From Prorocentrum cordatum (Eukaryota; Sar; Dinophyceae; Prorocentrales; Prorocentraceae), in the NCBI GenBank assembly GCA_963575745.1, contig CAUYUJ010017795.1, forward strand, positions 1 through 64,000: a DNA stretch of 64,000 bases, written 5' to 3'. The notes beneath the pieces are model-generated. The model did not search any database. It was given only the letters and a program-made list of their open reading frames with translations, and was not told the DNA's origin. Position 1 is the stretch's first letter. Each line of letters opens with the position of its first letter. Position numbers and translations under genes: made by a program. Of this stretch, positions 45,300-56,629 are shown piece after piece.

Positions 45300-45760
45300 A
45301 GGCAGGAGGAGGGGGAGGCGGAGGAGGGGGCCGGGGGGAAGATGGAGACGAGGAGGAGGAGGAGGAGGCGGAGGAGGGAGAGGGAGAAGAGGAAGATGGA
45401 GAGGGGAGGCGGAGGAGGAGGAGGAGGAGGAGGAGGAGGAGGAGGAGGAGGAGGAGGAGGAGGAGGAGGAAGAGGAGGAGGAGGAGGAGGAGGAGGAGGC
45501 AGGAGGAGCAGGAGGAGGAGGAAGAAGGAAAGCAGCAGGAGGAGGAGGACGCAGGAGGCAGGATGAGCATGGGGAAGGGGGGGAGGCGGCATAACGAGGC
45601 GGAGGAAGAGGAGGAGGAGGAGGCGGAGGAGGAGGAGGAGGAGGAGGAGGAGGTGGTGGTGGTGGTGGAGGAGCGACAGGAGGAGGAAGGGGTTGAGGCA
45701 GGAGGAGGAGGAGGCAGGAGGAAAAGGAGGAGGCAGGAGTAGGTGGGAGAAGCGAGGGAG
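45300..45760 (+). repeat. (GGA)n array
   Basis: Purine repeat with GCA and AAG interruptions, the largest GGA block in the window. Confidence 0.96.
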
Positions 45761-46428
45761 CAGGAGGAGATCCCCAGGCAAGCCAAACAGGTTCTCATGC
45801 GGGGTCCTACCGTCAGAGTAATCTTTTTTTTGATGGGTATTTTTTATTTTTCGTCCAAGATCCGTCTGTAGAAGGACATGCCCGACCTAGCACTACTCCC
45901 CGAACCACCCCAACCCAGCCCGAAGGTCCACATTCTCCCCGATTTCGGGTCGGGGGTGAACGGGTTGCGTGGTGCTTTCTCCATGTTTCCGAAAGCCCCC
46001 CCCGCCGGAAATGGACAGGCCCAATGGCGTCTTCGGGGTTTGGTTGGGGTGGTCTGGTGGGTAGTCAATCACACAGGCGATGCCGTGGTGAGCCTGTTGG
46101 GGGACAGGGCGTCGAGTGCTGCCAGATAGGGGCCCCCTATATCAGGCGATCGCAAGCATGGATCAAGGGGGCGTGGATTCGCGACGGGTCCCGCTTCCGT
46201 GGGAAATCGCGGACCTCCGCCGCCGAGCAAGGCGGCACCGGCCGCCTTTTGGGGAGGGCACCTCCCCCGATCCATCTGTTTGGCGACCGCGCGCCCCCGG
46301 GTTCCTTGGGGCTCCCGGCCCTCGTGCTCCCCGCGCGCACCCCCTCCGAGCAGAGCGCCGGCGCCACGGAGCCGTTCCCGCGCGCACGTGCGGCCTCTTC
46401 CCCGTCGCTTTCACGCCTCGCCGGGATC

Positions 46429-46630
46429 GGCGGCGAGCGAGGGGGGGAAAGAGCGAGGAGGAGAAGGCCTGCTGAGGAGGCGGCGGGACTTCGCAGGAGC
46501 CCTCGCGCCCTCTGGGAGGTCTTCTGGGCGTCTTCGGGGGAGGCCCAGAAGACTTCTCAGAAGGCCGGGGGACTTCCGAGCCTTCTGAGAAGGCCTTCTC
46601 CTTTCTCGCCTCCCCCCCTCGCTCGCCGCC
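46429..46630. mobile_element. Palindromic MITE-like element, family B, copy 2
   Basis: It starts with GGCGGCGAGCGAGGGGG and ends with CCCCCTCGCTCGCCGCC, a clean inverted terminal repeat. The interior has CTTCTCAGAAGG and CTTCTGAGAAGG motifs as in the copy inside phosphatase intron 1. It lies in the long third intron of the transporter gene. Confidence 0.7.
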
Positions 46631-47424
46631 AACAGGAGCATCGGGAGGAGGGAAGCGTGAGGGCTGCCAGGGCACACGCAGAGCTGTTAGCATCGGTCGC
46701 GACTTGCAGTGCTCGCACATCGAGGCGCGCAGGCATGAGTATAATGGATACGCACATGGGCACCGACGGAATGTCGTCTGAGTTCCATCGTCTGCGGGAT
46801 GCCAGACTCGGCGCTTGGGGGAACATGCGGTCTCCAAGCAGGTACTCCAGCGCGCACATATGTTCGCGTGTGCAGTACATACTTCACGCGTATTGGCGTA
46901 TGCGCGTACGTTGTATACGCGCGTATGCGTGAATGGTTTGATGGTCCGTTGGCTCCCGCCCGCGTCCTCCTTCATCGCAGGTAGGATGTTATACTTGAGG
47001 CGGTCTCTGCGAACACACAGTTCAATTGAATGACAGACCATGGCATATCTGTTTGAGCCAAGACACACTGGCCATGAGTCAATAGGACATGACTAGATCA
47101 TCCGGGATGACTCTTATTATGTTTCTTGATCAGCGGGCACCTGCTGTTCATTACGGAACGTGCACGCGGTATGGTTGCCCGATGTTGCGTCGGAGATCGT
47201 CGACCTGACATGACAGTGGCTACACACATACAGACATCGCTCGAAACATTCAAAAATGGCTGGCATGTACTTCATTCTCCGACTGCTTCCGACCCAGGCA
47301 GGAGGATGAATAGAGGTTCCCAGGGGGGCCACTCGCCCAATCGCCCCCCTCCGCTCGGCTCGGGGTGTAAACCCACGGGGAAGTTGCCAGAGGTGATCAT
47401 AAGCAACTCATCCGCTCGTCTTTG

Positions 47425-47515
47425 TCATCGTCGTCCGTCGTCCTCATCGTCGTCGTCCGTCGCCGTCGTCGTCGCCGTCGCCGTCCGTCGTCGTCGTCGT
47501 CGTCGCCTTCGTCCG
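47425..47515 (+). repeat. (CGT)n array
   Basis: CGTCGTCCGTCGCCGTCGTC-type repeat. Confidence 0.9.
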
Positions 47516-47604
47516 CTCAGGGGCCGCTGACGCGCGAGCTCGGGGGCGAGGAGCCGCGGAGTTTACCAAATTCGTGTCCAGCTCAGTCCGCTTTCGTCGG
47601 TTCT

Positions 47605-47735
47605 CCGCAGTTTTCCAGCCTCGGAATGGTTTCCAATAGCTGCGCCTCGCCGAGAGCTTTCTGGCACTGTCTCGATCGTTTTGAGCGACCGCCGGAGAGA
47701 CGAGCTCGGACCCGAAAACGGCAGCCAGACCTCCG
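47605..47735 (+). repeat. Dispersed repeat family D, full copy
   Basis: TAGCTGCGCCTCGCCGAGAG, then CACTGTCTCGATCGTTTTGA and GACCGCCGGAGAGACGAG. It aligns with 49855-49978 almost base for base. Confidence 0.75.
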
Positions 47736-48354
47736 ATGCCCCCCCAAAGCAAGCATGGAAATGGGACGTAGCCCTGTTTGACCTCGAGCGGAGATCCGCC
47801 AGCTCGAGCGGAGATCCGCCAGCCCATTTCAAGCATGGCACCAGGGGCAGGGTTACCACACTGAACGAGAGCCCTGGGCCCGAGCCCTTCCCGTTGGAAA
47901 CTCAAGCTCCTTGGGCGACGACTGCCTTTCTTTTTTGCATGGGGGCCGGCCCCCCGACTTCGGATCCGCAGTGCGTTGGGGCGGATTTTCCGATGCAGTC
48001 TTTTGTCGGGCGTGCCCCCAAAACGGTGCGCACACGCATGGCGGGGTTGCCCCTTTAGAAAAATAGGGCGGGCATATCCGCAACAGTATGGCGGACACAG
48101 CGGCGGCAAAGCAGGGCGGAGAGCGACATCAGACGAGATGGCCTGAAAGCAGGGCGGGGATCTCTGCCCTGCGTGCGACATCGCCTATAGCACGGCGGAT
48201 CCGAAACCAGGGTGTCCCCAGGATTCCCAGGGAGGCCCCAGTGGCCTCCAGAGCACCTCCTCACAGGGCCCAGAGGACTCTGGGGGCTCCAGCGTTGCGC
48301 GAGCAGCCGTGGACGCATTGGGCCAGGACCACTTCCAGCAACACCCGAATATCA

Positions 48355-48520
48355 GAGGAGGAAAGGGTACCCATACCGCTGCCCTTCCCTCGGTTTCCCC
48401 CTTTTTGGGCATCCTGAGAGGCCCTCGCCGCCACCGCTGGATTCGCCTTGAAATTCTGTTCGTTACGCAGTCCAGGAGAGGTCCAGGGAGTAGCGGTATC
48501 AGTACCCTTTGGCCTTCCTA
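48355..48520 (+). mobile_element. Introner-like element, copy 2
   Basis: Starts AGGAGGAAAGGGTACCCATA and ends GAGTAGCGGTATCAGTACCC, then CTTCCTAG. Shared interior text includes GAGGCCCTCGCCGCCACCGC and CAGGAGAGGTCCAGGGAG. It has the same strand as the phosphatase intron copy and lies inside the 12-kb transporter intron. Confidence 0.82.
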
Positions 48521-48529
48521 GAACAGGCC

Positions 48530-48580
<51 letters not shown>

Positions 48581-49565
48581 ACAGAGAGACACAGAGACAC
48601 ACAGAGACACAGAGACACACACAGACACACACAGACACACACAGACACACACAGACACACACACAGACACACACAGACACACACAGACACACACAGATAC
48701 ACACAGACACACACAGACACACACAGACACACGCACACACAGACACACACACACAGACACACACAGACACACACACAGACACACACACACACACACAGAC
48801 ACACACACACAGACACACACACAGACACACACACACACAGACACACACACAGACACACACACAGACACACACACAGACACACGCAGACACACGCAGACAC
48901 ACGCAGACACACAGAGACACACAGAGACACACAGAGACACACACAGACACACACAGACACACACACACAGACACACACAGACACACACACACACAGACAC
49001 ACACACACACACACACACAGACACACACAGACACACACAGACACACACACACACAGACACACACAGACACACACAGACACACACAGACACACACAGACAC
49101 ACACAGACACACACAGACACACACAGACACACACAGACACACACAGACACACACAGACACACAGACACACAGGCACACAGGCACAGAGACACACAGACAC
49201 ACAGACACACAGACACACAGACACACAGACACACAGACACACACACACACAGATGCACGCCCAAGGGCCAAGCCACGGCACGGCGAATTCGGAGTCAGGG
49301 CCACTCCCCATACCCGACCAGTGCGCCTCCCCCCAAAAAAACACACACACCACACACACACAGACACACACACAGACACACACACACAAACAAAAATACA
49401 CACGCACACGCACACGCACACACTCGGGCACACACTCACACACACACACACGCACACGCACACGCACACGCACACGCACACACACAGACACACAGACACA
49501 CACACACACACACGCACACACGCACACGCACACGCACACGCACACGCACCCACACGCACACGCAG
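48530..49565 (+). repeat. (CA)n with CACAGA units, about 1 kb, interrupted
   Basis: ACACACAGACACACACAGAC-type text at 48530-49254 and 49340-49565, separated by the single-copy-like piece 49255-49335. That piece recurs at 49565-49634. It ends 70 bases before transporter exon III. Confidence 0.97.
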
Positions 49566-49634
49566 ATGCACGTCCAAGAGCCAAGCCACGGCACGGCGGA
49601 TCCGGAGTCAGGGCCGCTCCCCACACCTGACCAG

Positions 49635-49804
49635 GAGCGCCAGGTGGAGGTCACGGCCAAGCTGTGGGCCGGAGGCACCTTCGTGCAGCTGTTCGGCCCC
49701 GCCGTCGGCGGCTGGACCTATGGCCTGTACCCGCGCTTCCCCGCCGCCATCCCCAGCCTGCTCGGCACCGCCATCGCGGTTGTAGCCCTGGTCGCCACGG
49801 CGAG
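49635..49804 (+). CDS. Major-facilitator transporter exon III (TM5-TM6)
   Basis: Starts ERQVEVTAKLWAGGTFVQLF and goes on GPAVGGWTYGLYPRFPAAIP, then LLGTAIAVVALVATAR. The GPAxGG turn in helix 5 is a family signature. The acceptor is the AG at 49633-49634. The sequence just upstream is a dispersed repeat also found at 49263-49320. The donor is GTTCCG, where an introner-like element begins. The exon ends in phase 2, while the next exon found starts in phase 0, so at least one linker exon between 49.8 and 54.2 kb is missing from this model. Confidence 0.72.
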
Positions 49805-50126
49805 GTTCCGAGGAGGCAAGGGGTACCGCCACCCATCGAGGCTTGAGGTGCGAGGCCTTCGGGCGTCGGAACGGTTTCAAGCAGCTGCGCCTCGCCGAGA
49901 GCTTTCCGGCACCGTCTGGATCGTTTTGAGCGGCCGCCGGAGAGCCGAGTTACGACCCGAAAGCGACAGCCAGACCTCTGGTGCCGCTACCCTTTCCATC
50001 GTTTTCACCCTTTGGGGCCACCTGGGAGGCCCTCGACGCCGCGGCTGGATTCGCCTCAGAATCCTGGTCAGAACGCACCCCGGGAGAGGTCCCAGGAACA
50101 GCGGTATCGGTACCTTTTTCGGCTGC
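49805..50126 (+). mobile_element. Introner-like element, copy 3, split by a family D insertion
   Basis: The left end GAGGAGGCAAGGGGTACCGCC begins at the proposed donor of transporter exon III. It is interrupted at about 49840-49978 by family D sequence. It resumes at GTGCCGCTACCCTTTCC and ends AGCGGTATCGGTACC. The interior GGGAGGCCCTCGACGCCGCG matches the other copies. The nesting is inferred from alignment by eye. Confidence 0.65.
49855..49978 (+). repeat. Dispersed repeat family D, inserted in introner copy 3
   Basis: CAGCTGCGCCTCGCCGAGAG, CGTCTGGATCGTTTTGAGCG and CCGCCGGAGAGCCGAGTTAC. Introner sequence lies on both sides. Confidence 0.7.
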
Positions 50127-50323
50127 GAGCCCGGGGGGGGAGTCAGTGAAGGGCCGGGGCGGACCTTTTCGGGAGGCTCGTAAGTCCCCCGGCCTTCTGA
50201 GACATGTTCTGAGCCTTCCCCCAAGACACACAACACTTCTCAGAAGGCCGGAGCGCTTCTGAGAAGCCCCGCCGCCTTCTGAGAAGGTCTTTTCCTTCTC
50301 ACATCCCTCCCTCGCTCGCCGCC
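50121..50323. mobile_element. Palindromic MITE-like element, family B, copy 3
   Basis: The right half (CTTCTGAGAAGCCCCGCCGCC, then CCTCCCTCGCTCGCCGCCGAG) matches the other family B copies closely. The left end is more diverged. It directly follows an introner copy and is followed by a reverse-oriented family D fragment, so several elements are stacked here. Confidence 0.6.
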
Positions 50324-50327
50324 GAGT

Positions 50328-50402
50328 TCAGGACGATCCGGGCCTCCCTGGAACGTCCTCGGCGAGGCGCAGCCGCTGCGACGCATCCCGAGGGCGGCAC
50401 AC
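50328..50402 (-). repeat. Dispersed repeat family D, reversed fragment
   Basis: CTCGGCGAGGCGCAGCCGCT is the reverse complement of the family core. Confidence 0.6.
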
Positions 50403-50664
50403 CGCCCAGAAACCACGAGCACGCCCGAGGAAACCTGGAACCTCGCAGTCCCCCCCCCCCCCTCGCCTCGCCGCCGATTTTTCTTTCTTGTTGCTGCTCG
50501 CCCCCGGAGGTGGATGCCCCCGATGGCGCAGCAGACGCTGCCGCCGCAGGGCCCGCGCGCGGCCGCGCCCCCCGCCCCGCTCGCGGGGGTGATGGGCCGG
50601 CGGCCGATGCCCGACCTCACCCGAGACGCCTCGTGGCTCGGCGCCGCCGGGCTCCGGGCCTCCT

Positions 50665-50815
50665 CCGCCCCCTCCTCCTCCTCCTCCTCCTCCTCCTCCT
50701 CTCCTCCTCCTCCTCCTCCGCCTCCGCCTCCTCCTCCTCCTCCTCCTCCTCCTCCTCCTCCTCCTCCTCTCATCATCCTCCTCCTCCTCCTCCTCCTCCT
50801 CCTCCTCCTCCCCCT
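50665..50815 (+). repeat. (TCC)n array
   Basis: TCC with CGCC interruptions. GCCTCGTGGCTCGGCGCCGCC just upstream (50630) recurs at 51008 and 51193. Confidence 0.93.
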
Positions 50816-51408
50816 CCGCGCGATGGCGTGTCCCTCCACCAGGGGGAGGAGTCTTCAGGAGCAGCCCCAAAAGCTGGTCCGGGGGCGATTTTTTGTTCGC
50901 ATTTCTGGCGTATCTGTTGGGGTATCCTGAACGTTTCGCCCGAAGCCCCCCTGTGGGGGGACAGGCCCGACCTAATCCCGGATGGTGTCCGAGTAGATCT
51001 AGTAGACTCGTGGCTCGGCGCCGCCAGACTCTAGACCTCCTGCATTTTCCGGGCATTTGTTTTGGGTGGAGGGCAAAGGGTGAAATCTGAAGTGCCGTTT
51101 CGATGAATTTTCGAGGCTTGAATCTGCCAAAGGTGAATCACGAGACGGATTGATTTTCGAGGTGCACGCGCCCATGTGGATTTCACCCTGAGCCTCGTGG
51201 CTCGGCGCCGCCAGAATCTGGACCTCCTAGATTGAGTAGCGAAAGAGGGACGTACACGTACATGAAGCCACGCTGGTTTCGAGAGTACGCATTGCGCGAA
51301 TGTTCGGATCACGCGGAGGGTCTCGCGGATCGAGGGGCCGTGTTCATGTACATGGTTGGGCGCGTACGTCCTTTGTGGGCTCCCTATACATTTTGTCCGA
51401 GTGGATCT

Positions 51409-51603
51409 CGCAGGCCTAGAGGTTGACACCAACACCAGGATAGGCGGTGTGCCTCCACCGAGGGAAGAAGATCCCGATCTCGGCGACGGTGGTAGTATTC
51501 TGGCTTCCTTCCACGGTGACCGAAATATTACCACCAACACCGAAATCTAGGATCATCTTCCCCCTGGAGGCAAAACCCCGTGTTGGTGTCCCTTTCCAGG
51601 CCT
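51409..51603. mobile_element. Palindromic element, family E, copy 1, with 7-bp target duplication
   Basis: GACACCAACACC near the left end opposes GTGTTGGTGTC at the right, and the arms pair over about 55 bases. CAGGCCT stands on both sides (51409-51415 and 51597-51603). A second copy lies at 53082-53240. Confidence 0.75.
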
Positions 51604-51797
51604 CCAAAGATAGGGTCGGAGGATCGCGCCGCATCGCCGATGCATCGACGATGCGGCTCCATGTGGAGCCCGTGTTTGCCCACGCCCACGTCGCCGATGC
51701 ATCGCCGACGTAGCCGATGCATCGCTGATACATCGGCGATGCATTGGCGATGCGGCGCGATCCTTCGACCACATCTAGTCGGACTATAGGAGGCCTC
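51598..51797. mobile_element. Palindromic element, family A, copy 4
   Basis: Complete: AGGCCTCC and GGAGGCCTC ends, GGGTCGGAGGATCGCGCC at the left against GGCGCGATCCTTCGACC at the right, with the core TGTGGAGCCCG. It begins right where a family E element ends. Confidence 0.8.
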
Positions 51798-51889
51798 TAC
51801 AGACCCTCTGAGCCTTCCAGCGAAGCGAGAATCGGACCCAGACCCCCTCGCGTGGTGAAAAAGTGGCGACGGGAGATTTCTCGCTATGT

Positions 51890-51985
51890 TCGGCATCCGG
51901 GGGCCCTCCCAGGGCCTCGGGACCGTCAAGAAACGGCTCGGGACGAACGACCGGTCCCAGAGAAGGGGCCCAGACCTTTGGGGGT
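51890..51985 (+). repeat. Dispersed repeat family I
   Basis: GGACCGTCAAGAAACGGCTC and GACCGGTCCCAG recur, diverged, at 15120-15200 and 53705-53800, and reversed at 52895-52990. Confidence 0.6.
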
Positions 51986-52032
51986 CGACGCCGCGAACAA
52001 AAATCACGAGGGTCTGGGCCCAGCGAAGCGAG

Positions 52033-52206
52033 AGTCGGAGGAGGAAGAGGTGCGCATATCGCTACCCTTTGCCCGTTGTCGCCTCCTGGGGCCTCCCGGG
52101 AGGCCCTCGTCGCCACTGCTGGATTCGCCTCGAGATCCTGGTCCGAGCGCGCCCCAGGAGAGGTCCAGGGAGTAGCGGTGTCGGTACTTTTCGGTTTCCC
52201 CACAGA
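52033..52206 (+). mobile_element. Introner-like element, copy 4
   Basis: Starts GGAGGAGGAAGAGGTGCGCA and ATCGCTACCC, and ends GAGTAGCGGTGTCGGTAC followed by GGTTTCCCCACAG, an acceptor-like end almost identical to that of phosphatase intron 5. The interior matches include CGGGAGGCCCTCGTCGCCAC. Same + orientation as the other three copies. Confidence 0.82.
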
Positions 52207-52384
52207 GCTCATGGTCAGGAGGGGAAAGATACACAGACACAAATGATCCTAGATTCCCCCGAAAATATTGGAAAATATGGGAAGTGGGGGGGGCGAAGAC
52301 GCAAGTCAGACAAATATGGGGAATCCTGGGATTTGCGTGTGTGAATTTGTGTGTCCCTGGGCCCCTTCACATGGGCAACGTCAG

Positions 52385-52560
52385 GGAGGGGGGCATGCTC
52401 ACGGGGGGAGCGCATCGACCCCCAATCGTCGGGTGATCGCCGATGGGGGCCCTATAACTGGCCCACCCCGCCCAGGAAGGAGCGGATTCGCTATATCGGG
52501 GGCCCATCGCCGATCGGTCGGCGATACGGATCGCCGATGCCGGCTCGACATTTCCCCCCC
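52385..52560 (+). repeat. Dispersed repeat family H, copy 2
   Basis: GGGGAGCGCATCGACCCCCA, then ATCGCCGATCGGTCGGCGAT, and a run of C at 52553-52569. Matches phosphatase intron 4. Confidence 0.6.
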
Positions 52561-52573
52561 CCCCCCCCCTGAT

Positions 52574-52818
52574 TCCGGATCCGCCCTACTTTGGGGAAAT
52601 TCGTAAGTAGGGCTTGGAATTTCCGCCTTACTTTTCAAGCCCCGCTGATGCCAATTTCCGCCCTACTTTTCTGTTGCTGTTTCCGCCCTATTTCTGTGGA
52701 TTTCTGCCCTATTCTATGTTGGGTGCAGAAATGTCCGCCCTGCTTTTTCGGCTTCTTATAGGTGGATTTCCGACGCAATTTCAAGTTGGACAAAAAAGCC
52801 AAAGTAGGGCGGATCTGG
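52574..52818. mobile_element. Palindromic element with TCCGGATCCGCCCTACTTTGG ends
   Basis: The right end CCAAAGTAGGGCGGATCTGG complements the left. The interior repeats TTCCGCCCTA four times and is AT-richer. A single copy is recognisable here. Confidence 0.7.
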
Positions 52819-54205
52819 AGTCAGGGCCCCCCTTGAGCCGGTCCCCCCCCCTATAACCCAGATCCCCGACGTCATGATTCTCTCAAAGCGTCGACCCCGA
52901 GGTCTCGACCCATGCCCCGGGGACCGGTCTTCCACCCTGCGTCGCTCGTTGCCGGTCCCGAGGCCCGCCGAGGGCTCCCCGCGGCCCCAGGTGGTGGAGA
53001 AAGCCTCCCGTCGCCAGTTCTGTCGGGGCCCGATGGGGGTCTGGGAACGCCCTCCCCCTCAAAGGGCCCCCACCCTCGGAGGCCTCGAGGTTGACACCAA
53101 CACCAATATCGGCGGTGTGCTTCCACCGAGGGAGGATGATCCCGATCTCGGTGATGGCGGTAATATTCGGGCTTCCTAGGTGACCATCTTTCTCCCGTGG
53201 AGGCAACCCCTGGTGCTGGTGTTGGTGTCCATTTCCAAGCTTCCCCCCCCCCCCGAGGCTTATGATGCTCCAACCTGCTTTAGCCTTGATCACCAGGAAG
53301 AATTTCGAGCGCCCCAAAAAGTACCGAAGCTCAAGGGTTTTCACGTGCCGGGCCCTGGGAGACACGGTTTCGACACTGCTTCGACACCCTTTTGACACTT
53401 CTCTGGGTGCTCGAAATTATTGCCGGGATGCGGCCCTGAAGCAGGACGGGAGCAACACCGTAGCCCGAGGCCGACGGGTGCCATCCAGAGGTCTCCACGG
53501 GCGGCGGCCCTGTGCCCCCGGGGGGCGCGCGCGTGCGGGACGCCCCCCGCCCGGGGCGGCAGCGCGTCCCGCCTGCGCGGCAGCTGTGCGTGCGGGGCGC
53601 TCCAGGGCGCAGGGCTCGCAGCGAGGAGGCGACGTGTGCAGAGGCTCGCGTCGCGAAGGGGTGCTCGCGTCGTGAAGAGATCAGGGCGTTTTTTTTCTGA
53701 GTTTTCGGCCTCTGGGAGCGCTCGCCGGGCCCCGTGGCCGTCAAGCAACGACTCGAAAGGAAAAGCTGGTCCCCTGGACAAGGTCGGAACTTTTTGGGGG
53801 GACCGGGCACAGGGGAGACCCAGGCCAAGAAACACCCCGCTTGCCTCCAGGGTGTCCTGGGTTTCTCGGGCGTCGATGCTTTTGCAAGGGGACGGCGTGA
53901 CGTTCCCACACCAAAAGTCGCTGGACGCCCTGGGGTCTCAGGGTTGGGTTTCTTGTGGAAGGCTTCTTGTATTGCAGGCTGCGGAAGGAGGCTGCACGAG
54001 GCTGCGCGCAGCAGGGCGTTGGTGCAAGTGTGGAAGACTTGACGCAGGAGCTTGCGCACTGGCGTGGGCTCAGTGCGAGCGATGGGGCAAATACAGAGCC
54101 TGTGTCTGTCGAGCTCCCGTGTGCACGTCGACCCTTGCTCCCGAATGGCACTCTGACCAGCTGTTAGCTCCCTCTTTGGGGGGCAGCCGATTTTCCAAAG
54201 GTCTG
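52819..54205. other. Repeat-rich part of a transporter intron; missing linker exon not located
   Basis: Besides the family E and I copies, 53260-54200 holds GC-rich text with long open frames on both strands but no recognised domain. The transporter needs a loop exon and the first part of helix 7 somewhere in 49.8-54.2 kb. I could not find them. Confidence 0.4.
53082..53240. mobile_element. Palindromic element, family E, copy 2
   Basis: GAGGTTGACACCAACACC at the left and GTGTTGGTGTCC at the right. The inner CCACCGAGGGAGGATGATCC block matches copy 1. Confidence 0.72.
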
Positions 54206-54210
54206 CGCAG

Positions 54211-54354
54211 GGTTTCCTCAACTTTGCGTTCTTCGAGGTCGTGCCGTTGTGGACCATCTCGTCCGAGCCCCTCGGAGGGTTTGCCATGTCAGGGATCGAG
54301 CTGGGCAACATTCTGGCATTATCGTCGGTCTTGTCCGCGGGGTTCATCCTGGGG
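54211..54354 (+). CDS. Major-facilitator transporter exon IV (TM7-TM8 start)
   Basis: Reads GFLNFAFFEVVPLWTISSEP, then LGGFAMSGIELGNILALSSV and LSAGFILG. The pattern of helix 7, then PLW, then GG, then a G-x-L-x-S helix 8 start matches the second half of zinc-induced-facilitator-like carriers. The acceptor is GTCTGCGCAG (AG at 54209-54210). The 3' boundary is not settled: a GC donor at 54355 fits only if the next exon starts at 60101; the alternative junction at 60111 would need a one-base overhang and a non-standard donor. The last few codons are therefore tentative. Confidence 0.7.
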
Positions 54355-54355
54355 G

Positions 54356-55440
54356 CGACTTGCTGCGACGAGTACCCCTGGGGGGGCGGGTGCCGTGCGC
54401 GTCCTTGGGGCCCGGCGGGGTCCGCGTGCCCCGAGTGGCGGTCTTACGGAGGGCGAGCCGTTCACGACTGGCTTGGAAGGACTTCTCCGGCACGCGACAC
54501 TCGGGGGTGGACAGACCTCCTACCCTGACACGTCGATTAAGGAATTGGCCGTTTTCGGTTCGCGAGAGGGCGTCGCGGCCGTCATTTTTGCGGGTCCAGG
54601 TCCGTCGGTTTCGGTCCCAGGCAGTTTTCACTAAAGGGAGGTTTACTAAAGGGAGGTTTGTCCACCGCCGAGACATACGAGAGTGATCGGGCCGTTTTGT
54701 GAGCCGCTGATTTCCCTGATTCCAGGGCCGCTCAGTGGCCATTTCGGTGGAATGCCGTGCCCAGGTGAGGCTCAGAAAGGTCCCCGCCGGCGCCTTTTCG
54801 GCAACGGCAGAGTTCTTCGGCTTCGGAGTCTGAGTCAGGGGGGTCTTTGGTATAATGGTTTCGCCATGATAATCGGCCTCGAAGCTTTGAAGGCTGAACC
54901 CGTCTAATCGAATTGGGGCCGAATTGGTGTGGAGCGTTTCGCAGAGCATCCCCGCTGCCACACCTAGTGGTAGCTAAAAAAGCTAGAGACGCAGTGACCC
55001 CGAGAACTCGGCGTTTCGATGCCATGGCCTAGCGTCGTACTGGAGGGTAAGGTGGTATGAATCCTGGTCCTCCCCCTCGGCGCAGTCATGGCCGAAAGTG
55101 AACTAGATCCTGGTCTTCCTCCCTCCTCCGTCCTACCCCCCTCCCCTCCTTCCTCCACACTCCTGCCCTCCCCCTTCTTCCTCCCTCATCCGTCCTCCTC
55201 CTGCATCCTCCGCCTGGCCATAATCAGTCGGCGATGTGAGAAGCGGAACGCAGTGCGACATGATGGCATTACCACGCCAGCTTGTGCAGACATGTGTGTT
55301 CATCAGGTCATGTGTCCTTGCATGGACGGTTGCCGTCATGTATAGCTGGCATGTGTTTTGCCACATGCATGCGCACCGCTCTTATCGGCACAGCGGTTCC
55401 ATTGTAGCTATCCCACTCTCACACATGTGTAAGCATACAC
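54356..55440. other. No gene seen in this transporter-intron stretch
   Basis: Contains a two-fold ACTAAAGGGAGGTTT repeat at 54631-54660. Otherwise mixed sequence without supported features. Confidence 0.4.
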
Positions 55441-55472
55441 ACGTACACACATACATACATACATACATACAT

Positions 55473-55526
<54 letters not shown>

Positions 55527-55688
55527 GTACATACATACATACATACATACAGACAGAAAGACAGACATACAGGCACACAGACAGACATACAGACAGACTT
55601 CCGTTCCTACATACATACATACATACATACATACATACATGCATGCATGCATGCATACATACATACATACATACACATACACATATAC

Positions 55689-55749
<61 letters not shown>

Positions 55750-55880
55750 TACATACATGCATACATGCATACATGCATGCATGCATACACACATGCGCAC
55801 ATACACACATACACACATACACACATACACACATACACACATACACATACGTACATACATACATGCATACATACACACAT

Positions 55881-55911
<31 letters not shown>

Positions 55912-56395
55912 GGCAGACAGACAGACATGCATACATACATACCAATGCACGTACGTACGTACATGCATACATGCATGCACGCATTCATACATACATGCAT
56001 ACATACATACATACATACATGCATACATACATACACACATACAAACATACGTACATACATACATACATACATACATACATACATACATACATGCATATAC
56101 AAATACATACATACATGCATGCATGCATGCATGCATGCATGCATACATACATACATACATACATACATACATACATGCATACATCCACACATACATACAT
56201 ACATACATGCATACATGCAGGCCTGCATACATACATACATACATACATACATACATACATACATACATACATGCATGCATGCATACATACATGCATGCAT
56301 ACATACATACATACATACATACATACATGCATGCGTGCATGCATGCATACACACATACATACATACATCTATACATACGTATGTATATACATGTA
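55440..56395 (+). repeat. (ACAT)n/(ACAG)n array, about 950 bp
   Basis: ACATACATACAT with ACAGACAGACAG blocks at 55473-55525 and 55882-55925, and GCATGCATGCAT patches. Open frames on both strands are artefacts (poly Tyr-Ile-His-Thr, Met-Tyr-Val-Cys). Confidence 0.98.
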
Positions 56396-56629
56396 TCTAT
56401 ATCTATACCCGCGCACGAGGCCCGCGCGCCCGGGGCCGCGACCTCGGGGGGCATGGCGTGACTGGGGCCTCCCAGACCGCTCCCAGAGCACCCCGGAGGG
56501 GCCGTGGAGCCCCCAGACTGCCCCAGAGGGCTCCAAGACCTCATTCCGCTGGCCCACGCGGCCTCATCTCTGCCGTTTGGCCGAGGGATCGTTGTCAATG
56601 CGGCGCTGCTGGGGTCTCTTGGCAGGCGT

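Noticed and set aside
45878-46129. Short open frames on both strands near 46 kb as a small gene
   Set aside because: No domain, both strands open, and the sequence runs into dispersed repeats.
48448-49785. Thr/His-rich (+) and Cys/Val-rich (-) proteins of 370-450 residues
   Set aside because: CA repeats translate as these two-residue patterns in all frames. Only the part after 49635 belongs to a real exon.
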